A DNA stretch of 64,000 nt from Pseudomonadota bacterium (lineage in GTDB: Bacteria > Pseudomonadota > Alphaproteobacteria > UBA828). Made by a program: the position numbers and the translations under genes. Location: positions 1 through 64,000 of the forward strand of contig JAQBTG010000011.1 of the NCBI GenBank assembly GCA_027624955.1. Reading direction: 5' to 3'. Under the pieces are notes generated by a model. The model searched no databases. It had not been told where the DNA came from and was given only the letters and a program-made list of their open reading frames with translations. Of this stretch, positions 25,976 through 34,236 are shown one piece after another (the first letter of the stretch is position 1; each line of letters begins with the position of its first letter).

Positions 25976-26479
25976 ATGAGTGGCGATTCGCCGGTGATCA
26001 ATCTCGATGAAATCGAAATGGAACAGTGCGGCCCGTTCGGCGAATCCGGTGACTTCGAGGCGCAAATGGGCGCTATCGGCAGAGAAATCGGCGCGCAAAA
26101 ACTCGGTAGTCGCTTGGTCGTGGTGCCACCGGGCAAGCGCGCATGGCCGTTTCACCTGCACTACGCCAATGAGGAAATGTTCGTGATCCTGTCCGGCTCG
26201 GGGATGCTGCGCTACGGCGAACAAACCTTTCCGCTGCGCGGTGGCGATATCGTCGCGGCACCGCCCGGTACCGGCAAGGCACATCAGATCATCAATGATT
26301 CAGACGGTGAGCTGCGCTATCTCGCGATCAGCACCATGGAGCATCCGGAAGTGGCGGAGTATCCCGATTCCGACAAGATCGGCGTGGTTGCCGGGGCGCC
26401 GCCCGGCCGCCGGCCCTACGACCTGTTCTATTTCGCCAAGCGCGAATCAGGCGTTGATTACTGGGACGGCGAATCTTGA
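25976..26479 (+). CDS. Cupin domain-containing protein
   Basis: 167 residues, a single double-stranded beta-helix domain. The metal-binding set is His60, His62 and Glu66/67 (PFHLHYANEE), followed by GSGMLRYGEQTFPLRGGDIVAAPPG and His103 (KAHQIIN). The C-terminus, RPYDLFYFAKRESGVDYW, is common in small sugar- or acid-binding cupins. ATG 25976 follows TAGGAG and lies 29 nt after the isochorismatase-type hydrolase, so the pair is co-transcribed. Isomerase, dioxygenase or simple binding roles are all possible. Confidence 0.85.
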   Translation: MSGDSPVINLDEIEMEQCGPFGESGDFEAQMGAIGREIGAQKLGSRLVVVPPGKRAWPFHLHYANEEMFVILSGSGMLRYGEQTFPLRGGDIVAAPPGTGKAHQIINDSDGELRYLAISTMEHPEVAEYPDSDKIGVVAGAPPGRRPYDLFYFAKRESGVDYWDGES

Positions 26480-26519
26480 GGCTCTGCCCGATGGCGCTCG
26501 TAAACCGGGCGGGGGGTGG

Positions 26520-26756
26520 CTAATTTGCCAAGCGCTGCTTGAACAGGGTGATATCGTCGGGGGTGGTGCGCCCGGCCGCTGCGCCCGATGCCAACGCGTA
26601 GAGATCAGCTTCGATGGCGGCCTCGGTGATGGCGCCGGCCTGGATCGCCGGCCTGGATCGCCAGCCGGATATCGCCGGCGTTTGATAGCGCGCAGGCGCC
26701 GGTATCGGCGAAGACGCGCGCTCGCGCCAAGGTGGCGCAACAGATGATATCGGCCC
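26520..26756 (-). pseudogene. Remnant of an ornithine cyclodeaminase-family gene, internally deleted and frameshifted
   Basis: The reverse strand reads WADIICCATLA, then directly ARVFADTGACALSNAGDIRLAIQ, then after one frame change AGAITEAAIEADLYALASGAAAGRT and TPDDITLFKQRLAN-stop. Each piece matches the C-terminal part of the intact homologue at 29730-30674 (WADIISCATLS, ARIFVDTRAGALAEAGDILLAIQ, TGAISEEAIVADLYALTSGAAAGRT). The lesions are visible: loss of the 5' half, an internal deletion joining CATL to ARVF, a 13-nt tandem duplication (26637-26649 and 26650-26662, GGCCTGGATCGCC twice) that shifts the frame, and a short altered C-terminus. About 13% of residues in the matching blocks differ in kind, so it is an old paralogue rather than a fresh copy. 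Not translatable. Confidence 0.85.
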
Positions 26757-26931
26757 AGTTTCTCAGAATTTGCGATAGCTACCACAACAATTACATGAAT
26801 GTTGCGCGTTGATGTGGAGAAGTTTGGCTACATCTCGACTCGATTCTAGGTAAGATTAAAGTAAGATAAGACTGGCACTATTCGCAGTTGAGATTTTCAT
26901 TTCCGATTCGATTACAAATAGATAAAGAGCC
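26757..26931. promoter_or_regulatory. AT-rich upstream region of the sensor kinase with phased direct repeats
   Basis: This 175-nt stretch, together with the pseudogene, fills the 452-nt gap between the cupin and the kinase. It is much richer in A and T than its surroundings. It holds two GTAAGAT repeats at 26850-26856 and 26861-26867, exactly 11 nt (one helical turn) apart, in GTAAGATTAAAGTAAGATAA. Phased repeats of this kind often bind a response regulator, but no cognate one is encoded nearby. The promoter cannot be placed with confidence. Confidence 0.35.
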
Positions 26932-29754
26932 TTGCAGGTCACGCGACACAATTCCCCAGGGCCGTTCGCTTCAAAGGACGAGGCGGCGGAGGGCGCCGCT
27001 GGCGGCGCGGATAGCAGGCTGATTGCCGCTCAGGAGGAGAATCTCGCCCTCAAGGCCGAGTTGGAGCGCTACCGCCTCGCGGCCCTGGCGTCGCGCGAAA
27101 GCCTGTGGGAGTTGGATATCGCAACCGGCGACATCTGGTATTCGCCGCAAATTCTCGAAATGCTTGGCTGGGAAGGCCACGAGCGGGGCAGCCCGCAGGG
27201 GCTAATCGTCAGCTCCGACGACTGGATTGCTGAGGTTCATCCCGAAGATTTGGGCTTCGCCATGGAGGCGATCAAAGCCCATATAAAACATCACGCGGCC
27301 TACGACCTGGAATACCGCTTTCGCAGGCCGAGCGGCGAGTATCGTTGGCTGCGGATGACGGGACAGGCCATACGCGACGAAACGAATTTCGCGACGCGCA
27401 TGGTGGGCGTGGTCAGCGATGTTACTGAGCGCAAGCTGGCGGAGCAGGCGTTGCGAGAGAGCCAGGCCGAATCCGAAGCCGCGCGCAGCTATCTCACCAA
27501 CGCGCTGCAGAGCATGCGCGACGGCTTCGGCATTTGGGACGCGGATGAACGCCTGGTGATATTCAACGAGTCGTTCCGCACGTTGGCCGGCGAGGCAGCG
27601 GATTTCTATCGGGTGGGAGTGGCCTTCGAGGATGTCATCCGCCAAGGCGCTGAGATCGGCCAGTGGTATCTCGGTGAGGGCGGCGTGGAAGGCTTTGTTG
27701 CGGAACGCTTGGCCAGTTTCAGGGCCGGCGAGACATATGAACTGCGTCGCAGCGACGGCACCTGGATGGAAGCCCTCGACCACAAGGCGGAAGGCGGGCA
27801 AACCATCAGCTGCCGCATCGACATCACCGCGCGGAAACACACCGAGGAGGCGCTGCGCCGAAATGAGGCGAACCTCAAAGCGGCGCAGCAGATATCCACT
27901 ATCGGCAATTGGGAGATTAGCGACGACGAGGATGCCGGCGAGTGGTCGGACGAGGTTTACCGGATATTTGGGCGTGACAAGGACGCGTTCGGCGCCTCTT
28001 ACAACCGCTTCCTTGAATGCGCCCATCCGGACGATCGCGAGATGGTAAAGAGCGAAATCGCGCAGGGTATGGCCGCGGGGGTAGCCTTCTCCTTCCGGCA
28101 CCGGATCGTCCGCCCGGGCGGCGAGGTGCGCCACGTGCTGGAGCGCGCGGTTCCGCGTTGGGCGAAGGACGGAACCGTGATCGGTGGCGCCGGTACGGTG
28201 CAGGACATTACCGAACAAACAGAATTGGACGAGGCGCTGCGTCACAGCGAGCACCGGCTGCGCGAAGCCCAACGCATTTCCAGTATCGGCGACTGGGAAT
28301 CTGTCGGCGCCTCGAGAAAGCGCCGTTGGTCGGACGAGATTTACCAAATTCTCGGACGCGATCCAGAGACCTATGCGTCAAGCTACGATAACTTCTTGGC
28401 TTGTATCCATCCGGATGACCAAGATCAGGTCGAAGCTTCGATTCGTACAGGGGTGGCGTCGGGCAAGCCGTATTCCTTCGAGCACCGCATTGTCCGCCCG
28501 GATGGTAGCGTGCGCCATGTCCTTCAGCGGGCGCTCGCCCGCCGTGCCGAAAACGGCGAAATGGGCACGGTCGGCACCGTTCAGGACATCACCGAGCGCA
28601 TGGAGATGTTGGAACGGCTGCAGCAGGCGCAGAAAATGGAAGCCGTCGGTCAGCTCACCGGTGGCATTGCTCATGATTTCAACAATCTGCTGACGGTGAT
28701 CATCGGCAATCTCGATTTGCTCAAGGAAACGGTGGAGCAAAATTCCGACAAGATCGATTTGATCGACCGCGGCGTGCGTGCCGCCGAGCGCGGCGCCGAT
28801 CTGACCCACAGGCTGCTCGCCTTTTCGCGCCGGCAGACGCTCTTGCCGGTGGCGGTGGATCTCAACATGCTGATCTCGGGCATGATCGAAATGCTGCGCC
28901 GCACACTGGGCGAAACGATCACTATCTCGACCCGCGAGCCGGCCGATTTGTGGCTGTGCGAGGCGGACAAGTCGCAGTTAGAGAATGCGCTGTTGAATCT
29001 GGCGATCAACGCGCGCGACGCGATGCCAGATCGCGGTAAGCTGTTGATCGAAACCGCCAATGTTGAATTCAGCGAGGACGAGGGCGGCGTCCTCAATATC
29101 GAGCCCGGTTGCTATGTAAAGCTACGCATTGCCGATACCGGCAGTGGGATCGCTGCGGAAATGCTGAATCATGTGTTCGAGCCTTTCTTCACCACCAAGG
29201 ATGTCGGCAAGGGTTCGGGCCTGGGGCTCAGCATGGTTTACGGTTTCGCCCGTCAATCCGGCGGCGTCGTGATGATCGACAGCGCGCTGGGCAAGGGTAC
29301 CGCGGTCTCGCTCTATCTGCCGCGCGCGAACGACGGGACGGTACGCGGCGCGGAAAGTCTCTCCCATATTGAGGTCTTGCGCGGCAACGAAGAGCGCATC
29401 CTGGTCGTTGAGGACGACCGCGGCGTGCGCGACCAGACGGTCAACCTGTTGCTGTCGCTCGGATATCGCGCCTATCCGGTGGATTCAGGGCAGGCCGCAT
29501 TGAAGCAATTGGCGGAGATGCCGTCGTTTGACCTGTTGTTGAGCGATGTCGTGCTGCCCGATTTGAATGGCCCGTCTCTGGTCGAGATCGCCCGGCGGCA
29601 GGACCCCGATATCGCCGTCTTGTACATGACCGGCTACGCCGATGGCGCCTTCGAGCACCATGCCGAGGAAAATAAATCGACCGGCCTGATCAACAAACCG
29701 TTCACCAAAGCGCAGCTCGCGCGTTCAGTTCACGACGCCTTGAGGCGCTTATAG
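26932..29754 (+). CDS. Hybrid sensor histidine kinase, four PAS domains, HisKA, HATPase and receiver
   Basis: 940 residues, apparently soluble: no membrane segments or signal peptide. Order: short coiled region (25-50), PAS 1 (about 50-168), PAS 2 (about 185-305), PAS 3 (312-430), PAS 4 (437-555), HisKA with His581 in GGIAHDFNNLL, HATPase with N box NLAINARDAMP and G boxes ADTGSGIA and GKGSGLGLSM, and a receiver from about 823 with the phospho-acceptor Asp872 (LLLSDVVLPD). PAS 3 and PAS 4 are an internal duplication (WSDE(V/I)Y, FLxCxHPDD, VRHVLxRA repeated). The start is unclear: TTG 26932 has no well-placed Shine-Dalgarno and no ATG occurs before PAS 1. The last 25 nt overlap the 3' end of the convergent cyclodeaminase gene. 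An orphan: its downstream partner is not in the window. Confidence 0.92.
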   Translation: MQVTRHNSPGPFASKDEAAEGAAGGADSRLIAAQEENLALKAELERYRLAALASRESLWELDIATGDIWYSPQILEMLGWEGHERGSPQGLIVSSDDWIAEVHPEDLGFAMEAIKAHIKHHAAYDLEYRFRRPSGEYRWLRMTGQAIRDETNFATRMVGVVSDVTERKLAEQALRESQAESEAARSYLTNALQSMRDGFGIWDADERLVIFNESFRTLAGEAADFYRVGVAFEDVIRQGAEIGQWYLGEGGVEGFVAERLASFRAGETYELRRSDGTWMEALDHKAEGGQTISCRIDITARKHTEEALRRNEANLKAAQQISTIGNWEISDDEDAGEWSDEVYRIFGRDKDAFGASYNRFLECAHPDDREMVKSEIAQGMAAGVAFSFRHRIVRPGGEVRHVLERAVPRWAKDGTVIGGAGTVQDITEQTELDEALRHSEHRLREAQRISSIGDWESVGASRKRRWSDEIYQILGRDPETYASSYDNFLACIHPDDQDQVEASIRTGVASGKPYSFEHRIVRPDGSVRHVLQRALARRAENGEMGTVGTVQDITERMEMLERLQQAQKMEAVGQLTGGIAHDFNNLLTVIIGNLDLLKETVEQNSDKIDLIDRGVRAAERGADLTHRLLAFSRRQTLLPVAVDLNMLISGMIEMLRRTLGETITISTREPADLWLCEADKSQLENALLNLAINARDAMPDRGKLLIETANVEFSEDEGGVLNIEPGCYVKLRIADTGSGIAAEMLNHVFEPFFTTKDVGKGSGLGLSMVYGFARQSGGVVMIDSALGKGTAVSLYLPRANDGTVRGAESLSHIEVLRGNEERILVVEDDRGVRDQTVNLLLSLGYRAYPVDSGQAALKQLAEMPSFDLLLSDVVLPDLNGPSLVEIARRQDPDIAVLYMTGYADGAFEHHAEENKSTGLINKPFTKAQLARSVHDALRRL

Positions 29755-30674
29755 ACCAGGCTCGCAGCGGCAAGGTCTTCGAGCGCCGCACCGACCGATT
29801 TGAACACCGTGATCTCGTCGCCGCTGGTGCGCCCCGCAGCCGCGCCCGAAGTGAGCGCGTAAAGATCGGCAACAATCGCCTCTTCCGATATCGCGCCGGT
29901 CTGGATCGCCAGCAGAATGTCGCCCGCCTCCGCGAGCGCGCCGGCGCGGGTATCGACGAAGATGCGCGCCCGCACCAAAGCGGCATCGTCGCTCTCGCGC
30001 ATATCCGGGCGGAACGCGCCGACGAGGTCGAGATGCACGCCAGCGCTTAGCCATTCGCCTTTTATGAGCGCCGCCTGTGACAGCGTGGCGCAACTGATGA
30101 TGTCGGCCCAACCGGCGGACTCCCGTAAATCCGTGATCGGCGAGATATCGACGCCCGGCAGGTCCAGGCGCGCGGCCAAGGCTTCAGCATTTTTCGCCTG
30201 GCGCGACCACACCCGGACTTCGCGAATTGGCCGCATCGCGGCATGGGCGCTGATCAGGTACGGCGCCAAGCTGCCCGAGCCGACCATCAACAGGCGTGCC
30301 GAACCGCTGCGCGAAAGATAGTCGGAGGCCAGCGCCGAGGCGGCGGCAGTCCGCCACCGCGTTAGGACAGTCCCTTCAATCAACGCCAGCGGTTCGCCGC
30401 TCGCGGCATCCATCAGATAATATTGGCCGAGGACGGAGGGCAGTTCGCGCGCCGCATTGTCGCCAAAAATCGTGACGGTTTTTACGCCCATCATGCCGCC
30501 GGCCTGCCAGGCCGGCATTATCAGGAGGGTGCCTTGGGCGCCGCCCGGCACGTCAACTGTGTGATGATGGCGGGTCGGCATCTCGCAAGGCTTGCGAAAC
30601 ATATCGCGCAGCGCCTCGATCAGCGCCGGGTAGTCGAGCAATCCGGCGAGCGTTTCGGCGTTGATAATTTGCAT
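29730..30674 (-). CDS. Ornithine cyclodeaminase / mu-crystallin family protein
   Basis: 314 residues with the family pattern: MPTRHHHTVDVPGGAQGT, GTVLTRWRTAAASALASDYLSR as the substrate and cofactor region, and LLMVGSGSLAPYLISAHAA as the NAD-binding GxGxxA-like turn, followed by VRVWSR. Members include ornithine cyclodeaminase, delta-1-pyrroline-2-carboxylate reductase, alanine dehydrogenase and tauropine-type enzymes; the activity cannot be chosen from sequence alone. It lies 9 nt downstream of the last hydantoinase B gene on the same strand, so it probably acts on the amino or imino acid released by that operon. A decayed relative lies on the other side of the kinase at 26520-26756. Confidence 0.87.
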   Translation of the reverse strand: MQIINAETLAGLLDYPALIEALRDMFRKPCEMPTRHHHTVDVPGGAQGTLLIMPAWQAGGMMGVKTVTIFGDNAARELPSVLGQYYLMDAASGEPLALIEGTVLTRWRTAAASALASDYLSRSGSARLLMVGSGSLAPYLISAHAAMRPIREVRVWSRQAKNAEALAARLDLPGVDISPITDLRESAGWADIISCATLSQAALIKGEWLSAGVHLDLVGAFRPDMRESDDAALVRARIFVDTRAGALAEAGDILLAIQTGAISEEAIVADLYALTSGAAAGRTSGDEITVFKSVGAALEDLAAASLVYKRLKAS

Positions 30675-30683
30675 GAGGCGCGG

Positions 30684-32396
30684 CTAGTCCGCCTGGTAGC
30701 CATAATCCTTTTTGGCGCGCTCGGGCGATATATAGCCCTCGGCGACATCGTTCGCGATCGCCGCGCGGTCGCGTTGATCCGGATTGCCAAAGCCGCCGCC
30801 GCCGGCGGTGCGAAGGCGGATGCGATCGCCGTCACGTACTGTGATGTTCGACCATTTGCTGGTCGAGGGCTTGTTGAACGCCTCGGTCATGGTCTGCCAT
30901 TTTGTGCCGCCCGCTGCCATATAGACAGTGGTGCCGGTGCCGCCCGGGCCGCCGCCGTTCAATCCCCAAGCGCTATGGTGGTGGCGGTCGGAGAGCTGGC
31001 TGATGATCATATCCGGATTGCTGCAACTGATCGTGCGCGTTGTCGCCAGGCCGCCGCGATAGGTGCCGGCGCCGCCCGAATCCGGCACCAGGCTGAAACT
31101 TTCGGTGAACCATGGATAGCGCGTCTCGAACACTTCGACCGGAATCACCCGGCAATTGCCGTTGATCGAATCTGTGGCGTCATTGCCGTCGGCATATGGC
31201 CGCCCGCCCCAGCCGGAAAGCTCGATGTCGTAACAGGCGAAATATTCATCGAATTCATGGTCTGTGCCGCCGAACACGAAATTGGTATGCGATCCGCCTT
31301 CCGCTGCCATTGCGCGGTGCGGTATGGCCGGCGCCAGCGCGCCCATAACGGTGCCGGCAATACGCGGATGGGTTTCCGTGTTGCCGCCCACTTCCGGCGC
31401 TGGATAATTAACGTTCAACAGCGTGCCCGGCGGCGCAACCACGCGAATCGGGCGGAAGCAGCCGGAATTCTTCGGGATCGTCTCATCGGTCATATGCAGG
31501 ATGGCGTTGTATGTCGCCGACCAGGTGACGCCGAGGGTGGCGTTGATCGGGCCCGCCATCTGCTTCGACGACGCGCTGAAATCGACAACGATTTCGTCGC
31601 CCTGCACGAACGCCGCGACATTGATCGCCGCCGGCACGTTGGAGAGCCCGTCATTGTCCATATAGTCTTCGAAATCGTAGCGTCCGTCCGGCACTTGCGC
31701 CAATTCGTCGCGCATCCGTGCCTCGGAATAATCCATCAGATCGTTGCAGGTTTGGCGGAACACATCGGCGCCCTGTTTTTTGACGATCTCCTTGAGCCTC
31801 GCCGCGCCGACCTCGACACCGCTGATCAGCGCCCGCATATCGCCGTAATTGTGGCGCGGCGTGCGCACATTGGCGAGCCACATCTTCCACACCGCTTCGA
31901 CATCGACGCCGCGTTTCTTGATCTTCACCGGCGGCACGCGGATACCTTCATGAAAAATTTCCGAGGCTTCCGCCGGGAACGAGCCCGGCGCCATGCCGCC
32001 GACTTCCGCGATATGGCCGATGGCGACGGTAAAGGCGATCAGTTCCCCGTCGATGAACACCGGCGTGAATAGCGAATGTTCCGGCGTGTGCAGCCCGCCC
32101 CGATAGGGATCATTATGGACGATCACATCGCCCTCTTCGATTTGGTCGAGCGGGATTTCTTGTAGGGAAGATTGGATCACCAGCGGCATGCCGCCGATCT
32201 GCGCTGGGCAAAACTCAGCCACCGCATACATATCGCCGTTCGGCGCGGCGATGGCGCAAGTGAAATCGAGCGCCTCATTGAAGATCGTCGAATAGGACGT
32301 CTTCATCAGGGTGATGCCCATTTCCCGGCACACCGAGACCATGGTCGAATCCAAAATACTCATGGCGACCATGTCCATTTGGCGGTCCTCGCTCAT
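30684..32396 (-). CDS. hyuB: Hydantoinase/oxoprolinase family B subunit (second copy in operon)
   Basis: 570 residues of the HyuB/oxoprolinase-B family. Landmarks: FNEALDFTCAIAAPNGDMYA, GDVIVHNDPYRGGLHTPEH, NVRTPRHNYGDMRALISG, DSINGNCRVIPVEVFETRYPW and DSGGAGTYRGGLAT. B subunits work with the ATP-dependent A subunit (34237) to open cyclic amides such as hydantoins, 5-oxoproline or lactams, or to carboxylate ketones in related systems. It follows another B gene by 59 nt, and the two are alike over their full length (for instance the DPYRGGLH, TNFVFGGTD and DATDSINGNCRVIPVE blocks are identical). Start ATG 32396. Two B subunits beside one A is unusual; see findings. Confidence 0.92.
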   Translation of the reverse strand: MSEDRQMDMVAMSILDSTMVSVCREMGITLMKTSYSTIFNEALDFTCAIAAPNGDMYAVAEFCPAQIGGMPLVIQSSLQEIPLDQIEEGDVIVHNDPYRGGLHTPEHSLFTPVFIDGELIAFTVAIGHIAEVGGMAPGSFPAEASEIFHEGIRVPPVKIKKRGVDVEAVWKMWLANVRTPRHNYGDMRALISGVEVGAARLKEIVKKQGADVFRQTCNDLMDYSEARMRDELAQVPDGRYDFEDYMDNDGLSNVPAAINVAAFVQGDEIVVDFSASSKQMAGPINATLGVTWSATYNAILHMTDETIPKNSGCFRPIRVVAPPGTLLNVNYPAPEVGGNTETHPRIAGTVMGALAPAIPHRAMAAEGGSHTNFVFGGTDHEFDEYFACYDIELSGWGGRPYADGNDATDSINGNCRVIPVEVFETRYPWFTESFSLVPDSGGAGTYRGGLATTRTISCSNPDMIISQLSDRHHHSAWGLNGGGPGGTGTTVYMAAGGTKWQTMTEAFNKPSTSKWSNITVRDGDRIRLRTAGGGGFGNPDQRDRAAIANDVAEGYISPERAKKDYGYQAD

Positions 32397-32455
32397 GCCG
32401 GGCCTTTCTTTAATTGAATGTCTGTCCGGCCGTCTGCGCGACGGCGCGTTTTGGC

Positions 32456-34177
32456 TCAGTCGTCGCCGGCGCCTTCCAGGCCATAGACATCGCGCGCCTG
32501 ACGGCGGGAGATATAACCCTCCGCCACATCATTGCGCACGCTCTCTTTCACCCGTTCGCTGGGCTCGCCCCAGCCGCCGCCGCCCGGTGTTTGAAAGCGG
32601 ATGCGGTCGCCCGGTGCGATGGTGACGTTGCTCCATTTGCTCGGGCTCACTTTGCCGAAGGCGTCGTCGATGGTGCGCCACTCGACTGTATTGGCGGCCA
32701 TGTGCCAGGTGCCCGCGGTGCCACCGGATTGGCCGCCGAACAGGCCCCAAGGACGGTTGTGGTGGCGGTCAGACATCTGGCTGCCGGTGATCGGGGTATC
32801 GAGGCTTTTCAGCGTACGCTGGGTGCTGAGGCCGCCGCGGAATCTTCCGGCGCCGCCCGAATCCTCGACCATGATGTAGGATTCGCACTGCATCGGAAAC
32901 CGCGTCTCGAACACTTCTACTGGAATCACCCGGCAATTGCCGTTGATCGAATCGGTGGCGTCGTTGCCGTCGGCGAAATTACGCCCGCCCCAGCCGGACA
33001 GCTCAATAGCGTAGCAAACGAATGCCTCGCCGCTGTCCTTGTCGGTGCCGCCGAACACGAAATTGGTGTGCGTCGCGCCCTCGGCGGCCATGGTGCGGTC
33101 GGGCAATGCCGGCGCCATGGCGCCGATCACCGCGCCGGCGATCTTGCAATGGGTCTCGGTGTTGCCGCCCACTTCTGGCGCCGGGTAATCGACGTTTAAG
33201 AGCGAACCCGGCGGCGAGACCACGCGGATCGGGCGGAAACACCCGGAATTGGTCGGAATCGATTCATCGGTGATATGCAGCATGCCGTTATAGGCGGCGG
33301 AATAGGAGACACCGAGGGTGGCGTTGATCGGCCCCTTGGCCTGCGGCGAGGTGCCGGAATAGTCGACCACCGCCTCATCGCCATAGATGTGAACGGCGAC
33401 ATTGATGGTGTAGGATTTTTTCTCGATGCCGTCATCTTCGACTTCATCGCTGAAGGTATATTTGCCGTCCGGAATAGCGGCGATCTCGGCCCGCATGCGG
33501 CTCTCGGAATAGTCGAGCAGATCGGCGGTATTGCGGCGGAAATGTTCCTTGCCATATTTCTCGATCATGGCGCCGAGCTGGCGCACACCAACATCGGTGC
33601 CGGCGATCAGAGCGCGCAGGTCGCCATAGTTGAAGCGCGGCGTGCGCACATTGGCGAGCAGCAGCTTCCATACTTCTTCGACGTCCTCGCCGCGTTTCTT
33701 GATGAACACCGGTGGTACGCGGAGCCCCTCCTGGAAGATTTCCGTGGCCTCGCCGGCAAATGCGCCCGGCACCATGCCGCCAATTTCGACCAGATGGCCG
33801 ATGGTCATCGCGAAGGCCATCAGCTCGCCGTCAACAAACACGGGTTGGAACATGGTGTGTTCGGGGCTGTGCAGGCCACCGCGGTAGGGATCGTTATGGA
33901 CCACAACATCGCCCGGTTCCCATTCGTCGAGCGGGATTTCCATGACGCAGCTCCGCACCAGCAGTGGCACGCCGCCGATCATCGATGGGCAGAACTCGGC
34001 CTGGGCGATCATTTCGCCGTTTGGGCTGGCCAGGGCGCAGGTGAAATCGAGCGCCTCGTTGAAAATCGTCGAATAGGAGGTGCGCATCAGGGTAATGCCC
34101 ATCTCGCGGCAAATGGCGGTCATGGTGGAATCGATGATGCTCATCGTCACCATATCGACTTCATGCTTTTTACTCAT
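32456..34177 (-). CDS. hyuB: Hydantoinase/oxoprolinase family B subunit (first copy in operon)
   Basis: 573 residues, a full-length HyuB. It has FNEALDFTCALASPNGEM, GDVVVHNDPYRGGLHSPEH, NVRTPRFNYGDLRALIAG, DSINGNCRVIPVEVFETRFPM and DSGGAGRFRGGLST, and ends DVYGLEGAGDD. It is translated 59 nt after the A subunit and 59 nt before the other B gene, in the same direction. Catalytic roles in the family are shared between A (ATP binding) and B (metal and ring-opening site). Divergence from the other copy is spread along the chain and includes several acid/base changes, consistent with distinct substrate choice or a heteromeric complex rather than a silent duplicate. Confidence 0.92.
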   Translation of the reverse strand: MSKKHEVDMVTMSIIDSTMTAICREMGITLMRTSYSTIFNEALDFTCALASPNGEMIAQAEFCPSMIGGVPLLVRSCVMEIPLDEWEPGDVVVHNDPYRGGLHSPEHTMFQPVFVDGELMAFAMTIGHLVEIGGMVPGAFAGEATEIFQEGLRVPPVFIKKRGEDVEEVWKLLLANVRTPRFNYGDLRALIAGTDVGVRQLGAMIEKYGKEHFRRNTADLLDYSESRMRAEIAAIPDGKYTFSDEVEDDGIEKKSYTINVAVHIYGDEAVVDYSGTSPQAKGPINATLGVSYSAAYNGMLHITDESIPTNSGCFRPIRVVSPPGSLLNVDYPAPEVGGNTETHCKIAGAVIGAMAPALPDRTMAAEGATHTNFVFGGTDKDSGEAFVCYAIELSGWGGRNFADGNDATDSINGNCRVIPVEVFETRFPMQCESYIMVEDSGGAGRFRGGLSTQRTLKSLDTPITGSQMSDRHHNRPWGLFGGQSGGTAGTWHMAANTVEWRTIDDAFGKVSPSKWSNVTIAPGDRIRFQTPGGGGWGEPSERVKESVRNDVAEGYISRRQARDVYGLEGAGDD

Positions 34178-34236
34178 CTCATACTCTCCCTGGCGTGGCG
34201 CCGGTTTGGCTTTGGCGGCGCGCCGTATTGGTCCCG

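Noticed and set aside
30423-32072. Long plus-strand open frame antisense to the hydantoinase B and cyclodeaminase genes
   Set aside because: The minus-strand genes have clear family motifs; the antisense frame is rich in Arg and lacks any family pattern, as GC-rich codon bias produces.
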